A stretch of 5,776 nt of DNA, taken from positions 1 through 5,776 of the forward strand of contig CADBRC010000285.1 of assembly GCA_902796985.1 (NCBI GenBank), read 5' to 3'. Within the stretch, counting starts at the first letter, position 1; each line of letters opens with the position of its first letter. Position numbers and translations under genes: made by a program. This stretch comes from an uncultured Spirochaetaceae bacterium (GTDB taxonomy: Bacteria > Spirochaetota > Spirochaetia > Treponematales > Treponemataceae). The notes below the pieces were generated by a model. It was not told the DNA's origin, did no database searches, and was given only the letters and a program-made list of their open reading frames with translations. Shown here piece after piece: positions 1 to 5,776 of the stretch.

Positions 1-807
1 AAGCTGGGCACGGATGTGGCCGTCGGCTATTTCTGCCAGGACAACGCAGAGAAGATAACGGGAAGCGAGACTATCCTTGAGAGGCTGGAGTCCAAGGCTC
101 CGCTTGCCCTCATTCCAAAGCTGCGCGACATGCTCGGTTCCTTCCTGTTCCGGGGCGATGACGTGTTCAAGAGCATAGACGTGCTTTCAGGCGGTGAGAA
201 AAGCCGCATCGCCCTCCTGGAGCTGCTGCTCCGCCCGGTGAACCTGCTGATTCTTGACGAGCCGACTAACCACCTGGACATGCACTCCAAGGACGTTCTG
301 CTGGACGCGCTCAAGGACTTCGGCGGAACGGTTGTGTTTGTCAGCCATGACCGCGGCTTTATCGAAGGGCTTGCGACCCGCGTTCTGGAGCTGAGTCCCG
401 GCAGGCACAGAATTTTCCCGGGAGACTACAAATATTACATGGAACGGATTGAGGCAGAGGCCGCCGGGGAGGTGCCTCCGTCGCCTGCAAGCTCGAAGGC
501 GGCCTCCGCAAATGAAAAGGCTGCTGCAGCTCCTGTGGCAGACGGTTCCGCTTCCGGCAAGGAGGCATGGGAGAAGCGCAAGCAGGAGGAGGCCGAGCGG
601 CGTAAAATCGAGAAGGAAGTCGCCCGTCTGGAAAAGCTGATAGCCGAGGCCGAGGCGAAGAAAGGCGAGCTTGAGGCTTCCCTGTCCCTTCCCGAGGTCT
701 ATTCCAACGGCGAGAAGGCCAAGGAAGTTCAGAAGAAGATTTCCGCGCTCGAAGAGGAGCTTGACCGCCTCAATGCCGACTGGGAGGCAGCTGCGGAGAA
801 GCTGTAG
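1..807 (+). CDS. ABC-F family ATPase, C-terminal part (5' truncated by window)
   Basis: The reading frame is open from base 1 and ends at TAG 805-807, so 268 codons of the C-terminal part are visible. They contain most of the second nucleotide-binding domain. The ABC signature LSGGEKSR lies at visible residues 62-69, Walker B LLILDEPTNHLD at 82-93 (the DEPTNHLD form is typical of ABC-F proteins), and the switch histidine in VFVSHDR at 112-118. Its Walker A lies upstream of the window. An Ala/Pro/Ser-rich linker (about 155-185) leads to a highly charged Glu/Lys/Ala region (about 185-268) with coiled-coil character, like the C-terminal domain of Uup/YdiF-type ABC-F proteins. ABC-F proteins have no membrane domain; known members act on ribosomes in translation or antibiotic protection, and Uup-type members also bind DNA. 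The subfamily cannot be fixed without the N-terminal half and the interdomain linker. The GTG at 16 is an internal codon, not a start. Confidence 0.93.
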   Translation, partial: KLGTDVAVGYFCQDNAEKITGSETILERLESKAPLALIPKLRDMLGSFLFRGDDVFKSIDVLSGGEKSRIALLELLLRPVNLLILDEPTNHLDMHSKDVLLDALKDFGGTVVFVSHDRGFIEGLATRVLELSPGRHRIFPGDYKYYMERIEAEAAGEVPPSPASSKAASANEKAAAAPVADGSASGKEAWEKRKQEEAERRKIEKEVARLEKLIAEAEAKKGELEASLSLPEVYSNGEKAKEVQKKISALEEELDRLNADWEAAAEKL

Positions 808-963
808 GGGCTACTGAACGCTGGCTTTTTTTGTAAAAACGTTTCTTTGCGCATGTTCGGCCCTCCTTCAGGTGTTCCCCCATGAGCTTCTGGAGGTATT
901 CGCGGTCGTCTGTTGCCCGCCGCAAAGAGTTGAAGCCGGGTGCGAACCGGGGCCGCTGCCGTG

Positions 964-992
964 CTGACAGTCACGCCGATTTGTGCTATCCT
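964..992 (+). promoter_or_regulatory. Predicted sigma70-type promoter of the polA-coaE-SPOR operon
   Basis: The -35 element CTGACA (964-969) matches TTGACA at 5 of 6 positions. A 17-base spacer (970-986) follows, then the -10 element TATCCT (987-992), 4 of 6 matches, preceded by an extended -10 TG (984-985). Initiation 7-8 bases after the -10 would fall on or next to the A of the polA ATG at 999, giving a leaderless message. A perfect short inverted repeat, TGAC-A-GTCA (965-973), overlaps the -35 and could be a half-buried operator, though nine bases is easily chance. Inferred from consensus only. Confidence 0.6.
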
Positions 993-998
993 AGCCCC

Positions 999-3818
999 AT
1001 GGAACACAACGATGAGAAGAACGCCGTCTACATACTGGACGCGTATGGACTGATATACCGGGCTTACTTTGCGATGGTAAGCCATCCCCTGACTAACGTC
1101 AAGGACGAGAACATAAGTGCGATAGTGATTTTTTTCAGAAACCTCATCGCGCTGATAAAGAAGTATAAACCTGCCTGCCTCATTGCCGCCTTTGATTCGC
1201 GCACGCCGACTTTCCGCCACGAGATGTACAAGGAGTACAAGGCGACCCGTCAGAAGGCTCCGGAGGACCTGCACCCTCAGGCCGACCGGATAGAAGAAAT
1301 TCTGGGGCTCCTCAAGGTACCTGTCCTGCATGTGGACGGCTTTGAGGCCGACGACATCATCGCGACTGTCGCCAAGCGCTGCAAGGAGCTGGGGAGGCAC
1401 TGTCGCATTCTGAGCGGGGACAAGGACCTTCTGCAGCTGGTCGATGAGACTTGCGTTGAGATGCAGCCGGACAAGGCGAACGGTGGCTGGGAGATTGACG
1501 GTATTGCGGAGGTCAGGGCCAAGTGGGGGCTTGAGCCTTCCGGCATACTGGACTACCTTTCCCTCGTCGGCGACAGTGCGGACAACGTGCCCGGCGTAAA
1601 AGGCGTAGGCGACAAGACCGCGCTCAAGCTCCTCGGTCTGTACGGGAGCCTGGACGGAATCTATGAGCATGCGGACGAGATCAAGGGGGCTGTCGGCAGC
1701 AAAATCCGTGACGGCAAGGAGAGCGCATATTTCTCCAAGAAGCTCATAAGCCTGCGCTATGACGTGCCGCTTGACCTGGACTTTGCCAGCTTTACGACCG
1801 GGGACCTGGATTTTGCATCTGCAGCCGCCAAGCTGAAGGAATACGGGGCGATTGCGGTGGCGGAAGCCCTTGCGTCTGTAGGCCGGAGCATGGGGACTGG
1901 CGGGGCGGATTTGTTCTCTGCCGTTGGGCCGGATGCAGCTGCTTCCGGGGACGGTACGGGCAACGCCCGCCCGCTCCGCAAGAACGAGGGAAGTTACAAG
2001 GCCGTGCAGGAGCTTTCCGAGCTTACGGCCTTTGTGGACGGAATCCTCGCCTCGCCGGAAAAAGAGGTTGCCTTTGATACGGAGACGGACAGCCTGAATG
2101 CACATGCGGCCCGCCTTGTGGGCTTCAGTCTCTGCCATAAGGCGGGAGAGGGAATCTATGTTCCGGTGATACTGCCGGGCGATATGTTTGCCCCGCAGAC
2201 CATAGCCAGGGAGGACTGCCTTGCCCAGCTAGCCCGCCTCTTTGACTGTCCTGACCTCATGCTCATCATGCACAACGGCAAGTTTGACCTGGAGGTGCTT
2301 GCCGCCAACGGATATGGCAAGCCGCTTTCCTGCAGGATCGCCGACACGATGGTCGCCGCATGGCTTCTGGAACCGGACGCGATGGGTAAGACGCCTTATT
2401 CCCTTGAATACCTGAGCGAAAAGGAGCTTGCCCTCGCGGGAACTGAATTCAGCGACATTGTTCCCAAGGGGCAGACCTTTGCTGACGTTCCGCTTGAAAA
2501 GGCCGCCCCCTATGGCGCGGAGGATGCGGATTTCACCTTCCAGCTCTGGAACATCTTTAGGAAGCGGCTTTCCGAGCGGAAGCTTGAGGACCTGTACTTC
2601 GGTCTGGAGATGAAGCTGCTGCCCGTGCTTGCCCGGATGGAAGAGGCGGGCATCCACATAGACAAGGCGGCCCTCGCTTCCTACAAAGTGGAGCTTGAGC
2701 ATGAGATAGCCGGAAAGGAAAAGGAGATTTTCACCGAGGCGGGGCATGAGTTCAACATCGCCTCGACAAAGCAGCTGCAGCAGGTGCTCTTCGAGGATCG
2801 CAAGCTTGTTCCCGGCAAGAAGACCCGGACGGGTTACAGCACGGACACGTCGGTGCTGGAAGAGCTTTCCGAGCGGACTGACGACAAGCTTCCCAAGATG
2901 ATACTTGACTACCGGGGGGCAACCAAGCTGCTTTCCACCTACGTGGAGACCCTGCCGATCCTTGCCGACGCGAATGACAGGATACACACGTCTTTCCTGC
3001 AGACCGGGACGGCGACGGGCCGCCTGTCTTCCCGTGACCCCAATTTGCAGAACATTCCTGTCCGCGACGATGCGGGACGCCGTATCCGCAGCGCGTTCAC
3101 GGCGGTTCCAGGCACCCTGCTGATTTCTGCGGATTATTCTCAGATAGAGCTTGTGCTTCTTGCCCACTTGAGCGGGGACAAGAATCTCTGTCAGGCTTTT
3201 ATCGATGGAGTTGATGTCCACAAGTCTACGGCCGCCCTCGTGTATGGAGTGAAGGCTGAGGATGTCACTCCCGACATGCGGCGGTTTGCCAAGACCGTCA
3301 ACTTCGGCATCATGTACGGAATGAGCGCTTTCCGCCTGTCGGGCGAGCTCGGCATAACGAGGACCGAAGCCAAGAACTTCATTGACCGCTACTTTGCGAA
3401 CTACGCGGACGTGCGGAAGTTCATCGACAGGACGATTGCGGAGGCCCGTTCATCAGGCTATTCCACGACGATAATGGGCAGAAGGCGGTTGATTCACGGC
3501 ATAAACAGCAGGAACAGGAACGAGCAGCAGTCAGCGGAGCGGGTCGCCGTGAATACGCCCATACAGGGGAGCGCGGCGGACATCGTGAAGACTGCGATGG
3601 TCGGCATCCAGTCCGAGCTGGATGCCCGGGGCTGGAGCAGGGATGTGCGGATGCTTTTGCAGGTGCACGATGAGCTTATCTTTGAGTGCCCGGATGACGG
3701 GAAGAGGCTTTCGGATGCGATAGCCCTCATCAAGGAGAAGATGGAAGGGGCGGTCAAGCTGTCCGTTCCCCTCCGCGTCAGCATAGAGCACGGCAGGAGC
3801 TGGGGAGAGTTCCACTGA
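999..3818 (+). CDS. polA: DNA polymerase I (5'-3' exo, 3'-5' exo and polymerase domains)
   Basis: This 939-residue cytoplasmic enzyme (E. coli PolA is 928) removes RNA primers and fills gaps in Okazaki fragment maturation and excision repair. The 5'-3' exonuclease domain (about 1-300) shows LDAYGLIYRAYFA (13-25), the FRHEMYKEYKATR block (72-84), GFEADD (114-119), SGDKDLLQL (139-147) and the helix-hairpin-helix region VGDSADNVPGVKGVGDKTA (190-208). A Gly/Ala-rich linker (about 330-365) follows. The 3'-5' exonuclease domain (about 350-520) keeps the proofreading residues: D360 and E362 (FDTET), D430 (NGKFD), Y505 and D509 (YGAEDAD). The polymerase domain has TATGRLSS with R675, motif A DYSQIE from D712, the O-helix R761, K765, F769 and Y773, and motif C QVHDE with D891/E892. 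V719 replaces the Arg usual after DYSQIEL. I chose ATG 999 because family proteins start just before LDAYG; the in-frame ATG at 882 would add 39 residues unlike PolA. No Shine-Dalgarno precedes 999. Confidence 0.97.
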   Translation: MEHNDEKNAVYILDAYGLIYRAYFAMVSHPLTNVKDENISAIVIFFRNLIALIKKYKPACLIAAFDSRTPTFRHEMYKEYKATRQKAPEDLHPQADRIEEILGLLKVPVLHVDGFEADDIIATVAKRCKELGRHCRILSGDKDLLQLVDETCVEMQPDKANGGWEIDGIAEVRAKWGLEPSGILDYLSLVGDSADNVPGVKGVGDKTALKLLGLYGSLDGIYEHADEIKGAVGSKIRDGKESAYFSKKLISLRYDVPLDLDFASFTTGDLDFASAAAKLKEYGAIAVAEALASVGRSMGTGGADLFSAVGPDAAASGDGTGNARPLRKNEGSYKAVQELSELTAFVDGILASPEKEVAFDTETDSLNAHAARLVGFSLCHKAGEGIYVPVILPGDMFAPQTIAREDCLAQLARLFDCPDLMLIMHNGKFDLEVLAANGYGKPLSCRIADTMVAAWLLEPDAMGKTPYSLEYLSEKELALAGTEFSDIVPKGQTFADVPLEKAAPYGAEDADFTFQLWNIFRKRLSERKLEDLYFGLEMKLLPVLARMEEAGIHIDKAALASYKVELEHEIAGKEKEIFTEAGHEFNIASTKQLQQVLFEDRKLVPGKKTRTGYSTDTSVLEELSERTDDKLPKMILDYRGATKLLSTYVETLPILADANDRIHTSFLQTGTATGRLSSRDPNLQNIPVRDDAGRRIRSAFTAVPGTLLISADYSQIELVLLAHLSGDKNLCQAFIDGVDVHKSTAALVYGVKAEDVTPDMRRFAKTVNFGIMYGMSAFRLSGELGITRTEAKNFIDRYFANYADVRKFIDRTIAEARSSGYSTTIMGRRRLIHGINSRNRNEQQSAERVAVNTPIQGSAADIVKTAMVGIQSELDARGWSRDVRMLLQVHDELIFECPDDGKRLSDAIALIKEKMEGAVKLSVPLRVSIEHGRSWGEFH
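3802..3809 (+). promoter_or_regulatory. Ribosome binding site for coaE inside the polA end
   Basis: GGGGAGAG lies within the last codons of polA, 8 bases before the coaE ATG at 3818. It supports that start even though the ATG overlaps the polA TGA. A ribosome ending polA would stop right over it, which favours coupled re-initiation. Confidence 0.7.
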
Positions 3819-4432
3819 TGGTCTTGGGGCTTTCGGGGCCTATGGCCGCCGGGAAAAACCTTGCGGCGGAGATTCTGGAAGGGAAGGGCTGGGCTTCTGT
3901 CGATGCGGACCTGCTCGTTCATGAGGTTATCGAAGACAAGAAGGAAGATATCGTGTCGGCTTTCTCCACAGAGGCGGAAAAACTCGGCCTTTCCCTGCTC
4001 AAATCCGACGGGAGCGTGAACCGCCGGGCCGTCGGTCAGATTATCTTTGGGCATCCCGAGCTTGTTGCACGGCAGGAAGGCATCGTCTATCCCGGGGTCA
4101 ACGAGCGGATAGACGTGTTCCTTGAGGAGAACCATCGGGCGGGCAGGGACTGCCTTATCAACGCGACCCTGCTGTATAAAGTTCCTTCCATATATAAAGT
4201 GGATGCCCTGCTCTACGTGGATGCACCCCTCGTCCTCCGTCTCCTCCGTGCCAGGCGGAGGGACGGGCTCCCGTTCCGGCAGATACTCGCCCGCTTCAGA
4301 AGCCAGGGTAATCTTTTCCCTAAATACAAGAATTCCGTTGCCGATATAAAGAGAGTATGGAATACCGGCAGCAAGGAAAAGCTTGAGCGCAAGATAGATG
4401 CTTTCCTTTCCTCCTGCCGGCCGAGGGGATAA
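3818..4432 (+). CDS. coaE: Dephospho-CoA kinase, divergent
   Basis: A 204-residue P-loop kinase, the usual size for CoaE, which phosphorylates the ribose 3'-OH of dephospho-CoA with ATP to make coenzyme A in the cytoplasm. The family pattern is clear along its length: P-loop G7-P-M-A-A-G-K-N14; VDADLLVHEVIE (28-39), matching the IDAD..A..VV substrate block; DGSVNRRAVGQIIFGHPE (64-81), matching DG.L.RR.L...IF..P; YVDAP (133-137); RFRSQ (159-163), matching R...Q; and ADIKRVWNTGS (175-185), matching the AD.VI.N.GS end motif. Departures are Asn14 where Walker A has Ser/Thr, IVYP (89-92) where LxHP is common, and TLLYK (117-121) where PLLFE is usual. The gene overlaps the polA stop by one base (TGATG) and is followed 5 bases later by the SPOR gene, so it is co-transcribed. 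Identity as CoaE is fairly sure; full activity is an inference given the altered P-loop. Confidence 0.87.
   Translation: MVLGLSGPMAAGKNLAAEILEGKGWASVDADLLVHEVIEDKKEDIVSAFSTEAEKLGLSLLKSDGSVNRRAVGQIIFGHPELVARQEGIVYPGVNERIDVFLEENHRAGRDCLINATLLYKVPSIYKVDALLYVDAPLVLRLLRARRRDGLPFRQILARFRSQGNLFPKYKNSVADIKRVWNTGSKEKLERKIDAFLSSCRPRG
4423..4429 (+). promoter_or_regulatory. Ribosome binding site for the SPOR-domain gene
   Basis: GAGGGGA sits 8 bases before the ATG at 4438 and overlaps the last coaE codons. It fixes the start of the SPOR gene and suggests translation follows on from coaE. Confidence 0.75.
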
Positions 4433-4437
4433 TAGTT

Positions 4438-5310
4438 ATGGAACAGAAAAAGACTTTGTGGGTTTCGCTGTCTGTGGGCATCTTCCTGCTCTTCGTCCTG
4501 GGAACTGCGATTGTCATATATTCTCCGGGGGCAAGGAATAACACCAATGCCATCGCGATGAGGGACAACGGACTCATCTACACGGCGAGCCTTCCCCCTC
4601 AGTCAGCTCCCCAGGGAAGCTTGATTGCCACAAGCACGGGATCCCCGGCTCCTGTCTCTGGTTCGTCCAGTTCTGCCGCTGCGACGGGGGCAGACATTAA
4701 GACGGATAATGTTACGGTCATAGCCGATACCGCCAACGTATATGCGAAGGAGACTGTCAGCAGTACTTCATCTTCATCGTCGTCTTCCTCCTCATCCGTC
4801 TCATACAACACTGGCTCTACAGCAGCTTCTTCAAATGTGACGGCAATGAACCAGAAGGGCGAAGTTGCCATAAAGGAAACCGGCAACAAGAAGAAAGTCG
4901 AGGAGCCCGCGTCTGCGAAATCCAGCCAGACGGCGAAAGCCACGACTACGAGCAAGAGCACGGAGAGCAAAACTGCGGGTACGACGAAAACTTCCGCTAC
5001 GGCCAAGACTTCATCCGGCACGGCATCCTCCAAGTCTTCGGCTTCCATAGCCCCCCATTACTGGGTGCAGGTCGCCTCATATTCCACGAAGGATAACGCT
5101 GATGAGGCGCGGAAAGTTCTGGATGCGAAAGATTTGCCCTGTGAGGTGTTCACTTTTACCAAGGACAGCAAGCTCTACTACCGCGTCAGGGTCGGTCCCT
5201 ATAAGACCAAGGGTGAGGCTGAGACCTGCAAGAAGAGCGTTGATTCAATAGCTTTGTTCAAATCTGCCCAGAGCTACGTCGTTGATTCCAGCGCGAGGGC
5301 TTCGCGCTAG
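4438..5310 (+). CDS. Single-pass membrane protein with C-terminal SPOR domain
   Basis: A 290-residue protein of three parts. A short basic cytoplasmic tip (MEQKK) leads into one hydrophobic segment at about residues 7-28, followed by Tyr-Ser-Pro-Gly and polar sequence. It has no lipobox Cys, so it looks like an N-in, C-out anchor rather than a lipoprotein. Residues about 50-203 are low-complexity Ser/Thr/Ala/Lys, with ten serines in a row at 111-120 and a Lys/Thr/Ser-rich stretch at about 140-203; this is probably an unstructured periplasmic tether. Residues about 206-284 match the SPOR fold: YWVQVASYSTKDNADEARKVL, then YYRVRVGPYKTKGEAETCKK. SPOR domains bind glycan strands lacking stem peptides and often target proteins to the division septum (FtsN, DamX and DedD type). 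A role in division or envelope remodelling is inferred; no enzymatic domain is seen. It is the last gene of the operon, 5 bases after coaE and before the terminator. Confidence 0.88.
   Translation: MEQKKTLWVSLSVGIFLLFVLGTAIVIYSPGARNNTNAIAMRDNGLIYTASLPPQSAPQGSLIATSTGSPAPVSGSSSSAAATGADIKTDNVTVIADTANVYAKETVSSTSSSSSSSSSSVSYNTGSTAASSNVTAMNQKGEVAIKETGNKKKVEEPASAKSSQTAKATTTSKSTESKTAGTTKTSATAKTSSGTASSKSSASIAPHYWVQVASYSTKDNADEARKVLDAKDLPCEVFTFTKDSKLYYRVRVGPYKTKGEAETCKKSVDSIALFKSAQSYVVDSSARASR
4768..4797 (+). repeat. Ten-serine tract in the SPOR protein linker
   Basis: Ten consecutive TCN serine codons encode residues 111-120. All four synonymous codons occur (TCA x3, TCC x3, TCT x2, TCG x2), so this is a protein-level homopolymer rather than a uniform DNA microsatellite, although the pyrimidine-rich triplet periodicity could still allow slippage. 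Confidence 0.9.
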
Positions 5311-5348
5311 ATTTGATATTATACACCTCATAACAACAAGTTCCCTGC

Positions 5349-5392
5349 AAGCCTGTTCTGGATGCAAAGCTTCCGGAACAGGTTTCGTTTTT
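5349..5392 (+). terminator. Rho-independent terminator of the polA-coaE-SPOR operon
   Basis: The arms CCTGTTCTGG (5352-5361) and CCGGAACAGG (5373-5382) pair over 10 bp with one T-G wobble. Three weaker outer pairs (5349-5351 with 5383-5385) extend the stem, and the loop is 11 bases (5362-5372). The right arm runs into TTTCGTTTTT (5383-5392), a good U tract for + strand transcripts. It begins 39 bases after the SPOR stop. Read on the - strand, the hairpin is followed by TGCAGGGAAC rather than a T run, so it should stop transcripts from the convergent receptor gene less efficiently. Confidence 0.88.
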
Positions 5393-5400
5393 GTCAGCCT

Positions 5401-5776
5401 TTACACCTTGAACTCGTCAATCTTCATTGATATCTCGTTGACCGCGCCCGCCATCTTTATGGTGAAGCGGTTGAGCTGGGCTGTCGCATCCTGGGTCGCG
5501 TCCGTCGTGGAGACAATCGTGTTGAAGTTGTCTGACATATTGGAGGAGGAGGCTTTCAGGTTGGCGATGGAGGCGAGAATCTCTTTTGTCCCGTTCTCTA
5601 TCTCCCTGCTGGAGCTCTGAACCTCGCCGGAAGTCCTGTTCATCGCGCTCAGCGCATCCATGACCTGCTTGCTGCCTTCGTTCTGCTCCTCCATCGCGCC
5701 CTTGATGTTGTCCACGAGCTGCGATGTGTTGAGGGCTTTCTGGGAGACCAGCTCGAACGAGGCCTTGCTGGCGTTG
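5401..5776 (-). CDS. Methyl-accepting chemotaxis protein, C-terminal part (5' truncated by window)
   Basis: The frame reads leftward from the window edge to a TAA at 5403-5401, giving 124 visible residues. They form a heptad-patterned helix rich in Ala, Ser, Asn and Glu, with the block LVDNIKGAMEEQNEGSKQVMDALSAMNRTSGEV, like the C-terminal arm of the chemoreceptor cytoplasmic hairpin just after the CheA/CheW-contacting tip (compare I..AM.EQ..G..QV..A...). The EEQNEG region is typical of receptors, and Glu/Gln pairs further on could be methylation sites. The tip, HAMP, membrane and ligand-binding parts lie beyond the window. It ends in DEFKV with no NWETF-type CheR/CheB tether. The ligand cannot be inferred. 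The GTG codon at 5715 is internal, so no start is visible. It is convergent with the polA operon, 90 bases from its last gene. Confidence 0.88.
   Translation of the reverse strand, partial: NASKASFELVSQKALNTSQLVDNIKGAMEEQNEGSKQVMDALSAMNRTSGEVQSSSREIENGTKEILASIANLKASSSNMSDNFNTIVSTTDATQDATAQLNRFTIKMAGAVNEISMKIDEFKV

Noticed and set aside
788..832. Possible intrinsic terminator after the ABC-F gene (7-T run at 826-832).
   Set aside because: The nearest stems (CAGCT/AGCTG at 788-804 and GTAG/CTAC at 804-814) are short and lie 12 or more bases before the T run, so no canonical hairpin abuts it.
837..844. Palindrome AAACGTTT in the intergenic region.
   Set aside because: Eight A/T-rich bases are expected by chance and it is far from the predicted promoter.
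882..998. Upstream in-frame ATG at 882 as the polA start.
   Set aside because: The 39 extra residues are basic and unlike PolA N-termini, no ribosome binding site precedes 882, and the region holds the predicted promoter.
729..2138. Long open frame of 469 codons on the - strand opposite polA.
   Set aside because: It is antisense to well-conserved polA motifs, has no recognisable domain, and is explained by the high G+C codon bias of the coding strand.
2229..3221. Long open frame of 330 codons on the - strand opposite the polA exonuclease and polymerase domains.
   Set aside because: It is a shadow of polA with no domain or start context.
4599..5048. Acidic, Val/Leu/Glu-rich open frame on the - strand opposite the SPOR linker.
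   Set aside because: Its composition is the mechanical complement of the Ser/Thr/Lys low-complexity coding sequence on the + strand; no start signal was seen.
5282..5620. Open frame on the + strand across the terminator into the receptor gene.
   Set aside because: It spans a strong terminator, is antisense to the chemoreceptor gene, and has no recognisable domain.

Overview
The window (about 57-58% G+C by eye) is an ordinary, densely coded bacterial chromosomal segment. The best inference is a spirochaete, probably treponeme-like. That rests on the style of the chemotaxis receptor tail, the divergent CoaE and the general protein character; it is not proven by any single marker. No insertion sequence, phage gene, CRISPR array, tRNA or rRNA is visible.

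Layout, left to right. (1) Positions 1-807, + strand: the C-terminal half of an ABC-F ATPase, cut by the window start. (2) 808-998: a 191-base intergenic stretch. It holds a 7-T run at 826-832 without a convincing stem, and a good sigma70-type promoter (CTGACA, 17 bases, TGC-TATCCT) at 964-992. (3) 999-3818: complete polA, DNA polymerase I, with all three domains and all catalytic motifs. The promoter sits so close to the ATG that the mRNA is predicted to be leaderless. (4) 3818-4432: coaE, dephospho-CoA kinase, overlapping the polA stop by one base (TGATG), with an unusual P-loop. (5) 4438-5310: a single-pass membrane protein with a long Ser/Thr/Ala/Lys-rich linker and a C-terminal SPOR (peptidoglycan-binding) domain. 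(6) 5349-5392: a strong intrinsic terminator closing this operon. (7) 5401-5776, - strand: the C-terminal 124 residues of a methyl-accepting chemotaxis protein, converging on the operon and running off the window end.

polA, coaE and the SPOR gene appear to form one transcription unit with its own promoter and terminator. The two downstream genes have ribosome binding sites and tight spacing that suggest translational coupling. The products act in different processes (DNA repair and Okazaki fragment processing, the last step of CoA synthesis, envelope or division), so the operon looks like a housekeeping grouping rather than one pathway.

I did not find an undescribed multi-gene system. The points most worth checking are the predicted leaderless polA transcript, the Ser/Thr-to-Asn change in the CoaE P-loop, and the Arg-to-Val change in PolA motif A.
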